Shown one piece after another: positions 1 to 5,449 of a DNA stretch of 14,659 nt. The stretch covers positions 1 through 14,659 of the forward strand of contig JAFUDL010000336.1 of the NCBI GenBank assembly GCA_017459225.1, in the 5' to 3' direction. The position numbers and the translations under genes are program-made. A model generated the notes under the pieces. That model saw only the letters and a list, made by a program, of their open reading frames with translations. It was not told where the DNA came from and did not search any database. The DNA is from Kiritimatiellia bacterium (GTDB lineage Bacteria > Verrucomicrobiota > Kiritimatiellia > RFP12 > UBA1067). Position 1 is the first letter of the stretch; every line of letters begins with the position of its first letter.

Positions 1-1751
1 CGACGTATTCAGGCCTCCCGGTGACGAATGCGAAGGTGAAGTGGAGCGTGGAGCGTTCGACAAAATACTCGGCATGGTGGTGCAGGCTAAACGGACGCTC
101 GACGAGCGAGTATGACCTGGATTATGTCGCCAAGGGCAAGGCCTTGACGGACGAGAACGGCGTATTCACGATCACGTTCACCCCCGCAGCCTCGCGTGAA
201 GCTGATCGAGCAGGCGACCCGTCTTTTGAATTCGAGATCAAAGTGGAGGTCACCGACGATACAGGCGAGGAGCATTCCGCTTCGGAATCGTTCGAGATCG
301 GCTCGGTGGCATGCCGCGCGTTGGTAAGAGCGGGATGCGGATATGACACGGTGTCAGATCCTGTGCCGGTGGAAATTGAGCTCGAATCTCTTTCCGGCGA
401 AAAGATTCCGGTGAGGGGAACGCTGAAGGTGTTTCGCCTCAAGGCGCCGCCGAGACCGGTAAGAATGCAGAGATTGTATCGTGACGACAAGCGCTTCAAA
501 CCATGGGACTGTACCACTTGGGAATCCGGCGAAGAGGCGCTTTCGCTTGACATTGCATCCAGCAAGGCGGATAGGTGGACAGGTTCGCTGAAGCTTGGCG
601 CAGGTGCGTATCGCATTGCCTTTGAAACGACCGATCCTGGCGGCAAGCCGGTAAAGGACGTTGATACGGTTCTCGTGTTCGATCCTGCCGCAAAGGGGCT
701 TGGTATCGCCGTTCCCGAATACTTTGCCGTTGAATCCGACGAAGTCAAGGTGGGCGAGACGCTGCGCGCCTACTGGGGCACCGGGTCTGGAAATGGATAC
801 TGTCGCGTGAAGGTGACGAGCAACGGCAAGCCGCTTCTCGACAGGGCGGTGAGCGGTGAGAGTCCAAAATGGCTATACGAGCTGCCGATTCGCGACGAAC
901 ACAGAGGACTGATTCGGATAGAGACTTTGTTCGTGAAGGAGAACAGCATCTACTGCAATTGCAAGACCGTATATGTGCCCTGGGAGAGCAAATGCCTCAA
1001 GATTACGGCGGAGCACATGACGAGCAGACTGACTTCGGGGAAAAACGAGACCTGGAAGTTCAAGGTTTCGGGTTTTGCCGAAGTGCTGGCCTTCATGTAC
1101 GACATTTCTCTTGATTCGATTGAAGAAGGTTTTTATTTCCCGTCGCTTGAATTCTCACGTTTCTTTACGCCGCAGATTGCTCCGTACAGGGAACCGGCGT
1201 TGCAGAATGGCGTTGGCATTGCTTATAGTCTTGATTTCGATTTCCGCGATTGGAGTACAGTAGGAATCAGCTGGCCGACGTGGAATTACTGCAAGTTTAT
1301 GGTAAAGCCGTTTCTGGACCGGTGCAACGAGGCTGGAGATTTTGGTTCCGATGGAGGCAACACTTTAAAGGGCGTGTCTCACGATGTTCGTTTCAATGAG
1401 GCTTCGGCGGCAGCCGATTCGCGAGTGCCCCGTTTGGACAATGCCGACTGTGATGTTTTTGAGGTCTCCGAGGCCAATGAACCTACGAAGGACCAGACGC
1501 GCCGCAACCTCGACGAGACGGCGTTCTTCTTCCCGCACCTCGAAACCGACGCGGATGGAAACGTGTCGTTCACTTTCACGGCGCCAGACGCTCTCGCAGG
1601 GTGGAAGTTCTTCCTCTTGGCGCACGACAATTCGATCAACGGCGGCGTATTCTGCAGAAGGGGTATCGTCACCACGAAGCCGCTCATGTGCGAGCCAACG
1701 CGCCGCGCTTCGTGCGCGAGGGCGACGACTTCCTCTTCCCGGTCAAGGTGA
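1..1751 (+). CDS. Alpha-2-macroglobulin family protein, N-terminal portion (cut at the left edge, frameshifted at its 3' end)
   Basis: Bacterial alpha-2-macroglobulins are large periplasmic or surface proteins that trap proteases; the macroglobulin (MG) domains here are recognisable. The frame is open to base 3 with no stop, and the codons before the GTG at 21 read in family style (YSGLPVTNAKV), so that GTG is an internal valine and the true start lies outside the window. Beta-rich MG domains fill about 3-980. A bait-region-like domain follows (LKITAEHMTSRL... to MYDISLDSI, about 990-1130). The MG7/A2M domain lies at about 1500-1690, with the hallmark ETAFFFPHLETDADGNV, then FTAPDALAGWKF and KPLMCEP. 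After 1694 the frame loses homology and stops at 1751, while the family sequence continues one frame over (see 1692-1700). Codon third positions are clearly less GC-rich before about 1490 than after. Family assignment is firm; whether a functional protein is made is uncertain. Confidence 0.85.
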   Translation, partial: TYSGLPVTNAKVKWSVERSTKYSAWWCRLNGRSTSEYDLDYVAKGKALTDENGVFTITFTPAASREADRAGDPSFEFEIKVEVTDDTGEEHSASESFEIGSVACRALVRAGCGYDTVSDPVPVEIELESLSGEKIPVRGTLKVFRLKAPPRPVRMQRLYRDDKRFKPWDCTTWESGEEALSLDIASSKADRWTGSLKLGAGAYRIAFETTDPGGKPVKDVDTVLVFDPAAKGLGIAVPEYFAVESDEVKVGETLRAYWGTGSGNGYCRVKVTSNGKPLLDRAVSGESPKWLYELPIRDEHRGLIRIETLFVKENSIYCNCKTVYVPWESKCLKITAEHMTSRLTSGKNETWKFKVSGFAEVLAFMYDISLDSIEEGFYFPSLEFSRFFTPQIAPYREPALQNGVGIAYSLDFDFRDWSTVGISWPTWNYCKFMVKPFLDRCNEAGDFGSDGGNTLKGVSHDVRFNEASAAADSRVPRLDNADCDVFEVSEANEPTKDQTRRNLDETAFFFPHLETDADGNVSFTFTAPDALAGWKFFLLAHDNSINGGVFCRRGIVTTKPLMCEPTRRASCARATTSSSRSR

Positions 1752-3682
1752 CGAGCAGAGAGAATAAGCCGCAGAGTGGGGTCTTGGAGTTTAAAGTTCA
1801 AACTACGAACTTTAAACTTCAAACTCTGAACTTCTCTCTCGCGCCTCGCGAGGCGAAGACGTTCGAGTTCCGGTTGAGGATTCCTGAGGGATGCGGTGAC
1901 CTGAAGTACATCGCGAAGGCGAAGAGCGAGCTGTTTGCGGACGGAGAGGAGGGCAGGCTGCCCGTCCTCTCCCGTCGCGTGATGGTGAGCGAGGCTGTGC
2001 AGCTCAGCGCGCGCGGGAACGAGACAAAGAAGTTCCGCTTGGAGAATCTTGTAGGCAGCAAGGGGTCGGACACGATTCGCTACAAGGAGCTGACGGTGAG
2101 GGCGGTATCGCATCCGGAATGGTATGCGGTACTGTCGCTACCCTATCTGATGGAGTTCCCGCACGAATGCTGCGAGCAGACGTTCAGCCGCTACTTCGCC
2201 AACGTGGTCGCAGAGCGCGTGGTGAACTCGGGCGCGCGCGTGCAGGAGGCGTTCGACGCTGCGGGTGTGAAGGGCGGTGAATTGTTCGACAGGGAACGTC
2301 TCGGAAGCGAGCAGTCGCGCTGTCGCATCATGCTCTACAAGGCGAGGAACGACGACGAACTCTGGCCTTGGTTCCCGGGAGGACCGTCCTCGAAGGAGAT
2401 CACGCTCTACATCCTCACCGGGTTCGCGAGGCTGGGGTGTCCATCGGAAGCGCCCGAGGCGATTGCGGCGCTTGACGAAGCAGTATCTTCGTACGTCAAA
2501 CGCCGGATCAAGGACGAGGGCGCGTCGTTCCGCGTGGGCGATCTCGAAACGCGCTGGCTCTATCTGCATTCCTTCGCAGGGATCCCACAGGCCGAGGACG
2601 AGAAACTTGCGCCGCTCATAGTGGAGCATCTGCGCAAGGAGTGGACGGACCTCTGCCTTGAGGTGCAGGCGCTTGCGGCGGTGGCGCTGAAGAGGATGGG
2701 CGAAGAGGCGCTCGCGAGGAAGATAATGGCGTCCGTCAAGGAGCGAGCGATTGTTTCGGAGGAATCTGGAATGCACTGGAACGATCGTGGCGCTTTCTCC
2801 ACGGGCGTGTTCTCCGCGGCGGCATCCGCCCAGGCCGCCGCGATGGAGGCGTTCCGCGAGGTGACGGGCGACGAGGCGAGCGTGGAGGCGTGCAGGGTGT
2901 GGCTCTTGAAGGAAAGGCGCACGCAAGGGTGGGGAACGACTGCGGCGACGGCGGATGCCGTGTACGCGCTGCTGTTGGGCGGCGGTCACGCGGGACGCGT
3001 GACCCTTCCGGGCGGCGGTGCAGTTGCGGAGGTGGCGATGGGGAGCGAAAGGGTGAAGGCGGAGAGATCCGCCGCGGAAACGGGGATGTACAGTGTGCGC
3101 TATGCGGCGGACGCCATCAGGCCAGAGATGGGAGAGATTGAGTTCAAGGGCGCAGGCGGGGAAGGCGTTTCCTGGGGCGGCGTGGTGTGGACGTACTATG
3201 AGGATGCGCTCAAGGTGCGCGCGCACGAGCCGAAGGAGCTTCGCGTCGAGAGGCGTTACTTCAAGAGGGGGCGCGGGAAGGACGGGCCGAAGCTCGTGGA
3301 GGTCGAGGGCGCGCTAGAGCCGGGCGACGAGATCGTGGCGAGGCTTGTGATATCAAGCGACCGCGCGTACGAGTGCGTGCACGTCTCGGACGAGCGTCCT
3401 GCCTGCGCGGAGCCGGTGGACGTGATTTCGCAGCACCATTGGAGAGGCGGCGCGGGCTACTACCAGACGACGCGCGACACTGCCACGCACTACTACATCG
3501 AAAGGCTAAAGAAGGGCAGAACTGTGATCGAGACATCGTATCGCGTTCAGCAGAGCGGCACGTTCTCTTCGGGGCTCGCCACGATAGAGTGCATGTACGC
3601 TCCCGAGTTCACCGCGCATTCAGCCGCATGCGAACGCACCCGCGTCAAGCGGGCCCTCCAGCCACTAGGCACTAAGCACTAG
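1601..3682 (+). CDS. Alpha-2-macroglobulin family protein, C-terminal portion with thioester motif (downstream of the frameshift)
   Basis: This is the continuation of the gene at 1-1751. The first ATG of this frame is at 1601, but residues encoded before about 1694 are the shadow frame of the upstream part. Homologous sequence begins at NAPRFVREGDDF (1697). The thioester site is CCEQ at 2168-2179 in the context PHECCEQTFSRYFAN, matching the CxEQ motif that binds attacked proteases covalently. An alpha/alpha toroid thioester domain follows to about 3000. The C-terminal bacterial MG10 domain (about 3230-3640) carries the signatures SDRAYECVHVSDERPA, GYYQTTRDTATHYY, GTFSSGLATIECMYAPEF and AHS. 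The usual end of the family comes just after this. Here about 12 extra codons follow, and the stop TAG (3680-3682) lies inside a heptanucleotide repeat. A 42-bp heptanucleotide repeat is also inserted in frame at 1790-1831. No start signal is visible, so separate translation is doubtful. The most economical reading is one gene with a recent lesion or a sequencing error. Confidence 0.85.
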   Translation: MEVLPLGARQFDQRRRILQKGYRHHEAAHVRANAPRFVREGDDFLFPVKVTSRENKPQSGVLEFKVQTTNFKLQTLNFSLAPREAKTFEFRLRIPEGCGDLKYIAKAKSELFADGEEGRLPVLSRRVMVSEAVQLSARGNETKKFRLENLVGSKGSDTIRYKELTVRAVSHPEWYAVLSLPYLMEFPHECCEQTFSRYFANVVAERVVNSGARVQEAFDAAGVKGGELFDRERLGSEQSRCRIMLYKARNDDELWPWFPGGPSSKEITLYILTGFARLGCPSEAPEAIAALDEAVSSYVKRRIKDEGASFRVGDLETRWLYLHSFAGIPQAEDEKLAPLIVEHLRKEWTDLCLEVQALAAVALKRMGEEALARKIMASVKERAIVSEESGMHWNDRGAFSTGVFSAAASAQAAAMEAFREVTGDEASVEACRVWLLKERRTQGWGTTAATADAVYALLLGGGHAGRVTLPGGGAVAEVAMGSERVKAERSAAETGMYSVRYAADAIRPEMGEIEFKGAGGEGVSWGGVVWTYYEDALKVRAHEPKELRVERRYFKRGRGKDGPKLVEVEGALEPGDEIVARLVISSDRAYECVHVSDERPACAEPVDVISQHHWRGGAGYYQTTRDTATHYYIERLKKGRTVIETSYRVQQSGTFSSGLATIECMYAPEFTAHSAACERTRVKRALQPLGTKH
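1692..1700 (+). other. Frameshift point in the macroglobulin gene
   Basis: The upstream frame reads KPLMCEP and then loses family resemblance (TRRASC). The frame beginning at 1697 reads NAPRFVREGDDF, which is what normally follows KPLM.xP in this family. Adding one base after the CC at 1695-1696 would join the halves as CEPNAPRFVREGD. No slippery heptamer of the classical X XXY YYZ type is present here, so programmed frameshifting is unlikely. A one-base deletion in the genome or an assembly error are the plausible causes. Confidence 0.8.
1790..1831 (+). repeat. Heptanucleotide repeat, six units, inside the macroglobulin coding region
   Basis: Six consecutive heptamers can be read: TTTAAAG, TTCAAAC, TACGAAC, TTTAAAC, TTCAAAC, TCTGAAC. 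They also form two 21-bp units that agree at 18 of 21 positions. Because 21 is a multiple of 3, the insert stays in frame and encodes two seven-residue units, FKVQTTN and FKLQTLN. The AT-rich run stands out sharply against the GC-rich coding sequence around it. It lies in a variable strand/loop of the MG domain after the KPQSG segment. Confidence 0.85.
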
Positions 3683-3702
3683 GCACTAAGCACTAAGCCG
3701 CT
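3661..3702 (+). repeat. Heptanucleotide repeat at the macroglobulin stop codon
   Basis: Five heptamers of the form (A/G)GCACTA run from 3661 to 3695: GCCACTA, GGCACTA, AGCACTA, GGCACTA, AGCACTA. A degenerate AGCCGCT follows. The repeat encodes the last residues of the macroglobulin frame (LGTKH) and supplies its TAG stop. The unit sequence differs from that at 1790-1831 but the unit length of seven is the same. Units alternate between GG and AG starts, suggesting duplication of a 14-bp dimer. Confidence 0.85.
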
Positions 3703-3734
3703 CTAATTTAGGGTGCGCATAACGGTGAATTTTT

Positions 3735-3743
3735 TGATATAAT
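3735..3743 (+). promoter_or_regulatory. Extended -10 promoter of the Na/Pi-symporter operon, near-leaderless
   Basis: TGATATAAT combines a perfect TATAAT (3738-3743) with the extended -10 TGn. No convincing -35 box is seen at the proper distance. Only 8 nt separate the -10 from the ATG at 3752, so transcription would begin at or within a couple of bases of the start codon, and no Shine-Dalgarno sequence fits in between. A leaderless mRNA is the natural inference. A similar arrangement precedes the gene ending at 8239. Confidence 0.65.
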
Positions 3744-3751
3744 ACTCTTTC

Positions 3752-5449
3752 ATGAAAGGACACATAGTCTCGCTTTTGGGAATTCTCGTGGTGCTCGCGG
3801 GAGGTCTTGGCGTTTTTCTGCTTGGGATGAAGCATCTTTCCGAGGGACTTCAGGCGGTGGAAGGCGACAAGCTGCGCAAGTTCATGGGGCGGGCTACGGC
3901 GAACAGGCTGGCGGGAGTCGGCACTGGAATCGTCTCTACGTTGATTGTCCAGTCCTCGTCGATCATAACGGCCATGCTTGTGGGTTTCGTGTCGGCCGGC
4001 ATGATGACGCTCGCCCAGGCGATCAACGTGATAATAGGCGCAAACATCGGCACCACGGGCACGGTCTGGCTCGTGGCGTTGGTTCCTTCGCCCGAACTGC
4101 TAGGCCTCATAGGTCTTGCGTCGGGCGGGCTGCTGTATTTCTTTGTACGCGGCGAGAAGATTCACAACATAGGCCTTGCTGTGCTGGGCCTTGGGCTTGT
4201 GATGCTCGGCCTCTACTTCATGACGAAGGGACTGATGCCCATCAAGGAGAACGAGGCGATGAAGGCCGCATTCCAGAAGCTCGCCGTGAAGAGCGTGTGG
4301 GACGTCGCGATCGTCGCGCTTGGGGCTATGGTCATTTCGGCGGCGATCAACTCCGCGGCGACGGTGGCTATCGCGATGATTCTCGCTTCGCAGGGACTAA
4401 TCACCTACGAGACGGCCATTGCCACGCTCTTCGGCTCGAACATCGGCACTACCGTCACTGCCTGGATGACGGCGGCGGGCGCCACTGCCGACGCGAAGCG
4501 CACGGCGCTTGCCAACACGCTCTCGAACGTGGTGGGATCGATCGTGTTCATCCCGTTCGTGCTTCCCGTGCTCGTTCCCGTGGGCAAGGCCATCTTTCCG
4601 CACTGGAACGCAATCACCGAGACCGCGAAGGGTCCCATGCTTCTCGGCATAATGGCCCCAATCGCCGTGGTCGACACGATATTCTCTGTGCTGCGCGGCA
4701 TGCTCTTGTTCCCGTTCGTCAAGCAGTTCGTGCGCCTCATCGAGCGCATGATTCCGCAGCCCGAGAACGAGAAGCCGCACCTCTCCTCGCTGAAGGAGGG
4801 GGCGCGCCTCTCGCCGGTGATTGCCTGCGACCAGGCGCTGCAGGAGATCGTTTTCATGCGCGAGAGCAACCTCGATCTGCTGCAGTGCGCGCGCAAGGTG
4901 ATAGCGGGGGAGTCAGACGAAAAGACGGAGGCGCACATCGTGCACCGCGAGAGCATCCTCGACAACGTGCAGTGCGAGGTGACGGAGTTTCTGGGCGGAA
5001 TAATGTCCAAGCGCCTCGCACAGGACGTGGCGGAGCGCGCGCAGCGCCTGCTGCGCCTCACGGACGAGCTGGAGAGCGTCTCCGACGAGGCTGCTGCGAT
5101 CCTGAAGGCGGTGAAGCGCCTGCGCAAGCAGAACCAGCAGATATCGGACGTGTCGAAGGCCGTGCTTCTCTCCGCGCACGACAGAGTGTATGAGTTCGCC
5201 GCGAAGGTGACGCCATGGATCCGCTCGCCGCGTCCGCAGATCGCGATTGAGGAGGTTCAGAAGGAGTCGACGAGCATCCACGAGTTTATGCGCGAATGCC
5301 GTCGCACGCAGCTCGGGCGCGTTGGCCCGGACGACCCAGGCTCCTCGCTCCGCGTGCTCGTGGAGCTTGACGTCATCAACGCCTGCGAACGCGTGCGCGC
5401 CTACTACCTCAACATCGCAGAGACTTTGGCCGGAGGAAAGGGCAAATGA
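3752..5449 (+). CDS. Na/Pi-cotransporter family protein with C-terminal PhoU-like domain
   Basis: This is an inner-membrane protein of the NptA/YjbB type, which moves phosphate with sodium; some relatives export it. The 565-residue length fits the form that carries a PhoU tail. Two inverted-repeat halves are visible. The first has QSSS at residues 67-70, then GANIGTTGT from residue 96. The second has NSAATVAIAM from residue 200, then FGSNIGTTVTAW from residue 227. QSSS- and NIGTT-type motifs form the substrate and sodium path in this family. Several hydrophobic helices fill residues 5-335. From about 355 to the end the sequence is helical, charged and cytoplasmic, resembling PhoU. The start at 3752 is set by the hydrophobic first helix and the promoter just upstream. 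The stop overlaps the next ATG as ATGA, so the downstream symporter is probably translationally coupled. The family is firm; substrate and direction are inferred. Confidence 0.9.
   Translation: MKGHIVSLLGILVVLAGGLGVFLLGMKHLSEGLQAVEGDKLRKFMGRATANRLAGVGTGIVSTLIVQSSSIITAMLVGFVSAGMMTLAQAINVIIGANIGTTGTVWLVALVPSPELLGLIGLASGGLLYFFVRGEKIHNIGLAVLGLGLVMLGLYFMTKGLMPIKENEAMKAAFQKLAVKSVWDVAIVALGAMVISAAINSAATVAIAMILASQGLITYETAIATLFGSNIGTTVTAWMTAAGATADAKRTALANTLSNVVGSIVFIPFVLPVLVPVGKAIFPHWNAITETAKGPMLLGIMAPIAVVDTIFSVLRGMLLFPFVKQFVRLIERMIPQPENEKPHLSSLKEGARLSPVIACDQALQEIVFMRESNLDLLQCARKVIAGESDEKTEAHIVHRESILDNVQCEVTEFLGGIMSKRLAQDVAERAQRLLRLTDELESVSDEAAAILKAVKRLRKQNQQISDVSKAVLLSAHDRVYEFAAKVTPWIRSPRPQIAIEEVQKESTSIHEFMRECRRTQLGRVGPDDPGSSLRVLVELDVINACERVRAYYLNIAETLAGGKGK
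5432..5436 (+). promoter_or_regulatory. Ribosome binding site for the kelch-symporter gene
   Basis: GGAGG lies nine bases before the ATG at 5446, inside the last codons of the Na/Pi gene. It supports the start chosen at 5446 and coupled translation across the ATGA overlap. It contrasts with the Na/Pi gene itself, which has no room for such a site. Confidence 0.7.

Noticed and set aside
1692..1700. Programmed ribosomal frameshifting in the macroglobulin
   Set aside because: No slippery heptamer or strong downstream structure is evident, and the family is not known to use recoding.
2138..3226. A 362-codon minus-strand open frame inside the macroglobulin gene
   Set aside because: His/Arg/Leu-rich shadow of the thioester domain, which carries clear family motifs in the plus frame.
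3661..3702. CRISPR-like or attachment-site reading of the GCACTA repeats
   Set aside because: The units are seven bases, contiguous and without spacers, and no integrase or Cas gene is present.
4297..5193. A 298-codon plus-strand frame inside the Na/Pi gene
   Set aside because: Arg/Gly/His-rich product with no motif, fully inside the well-supported transporter frame.
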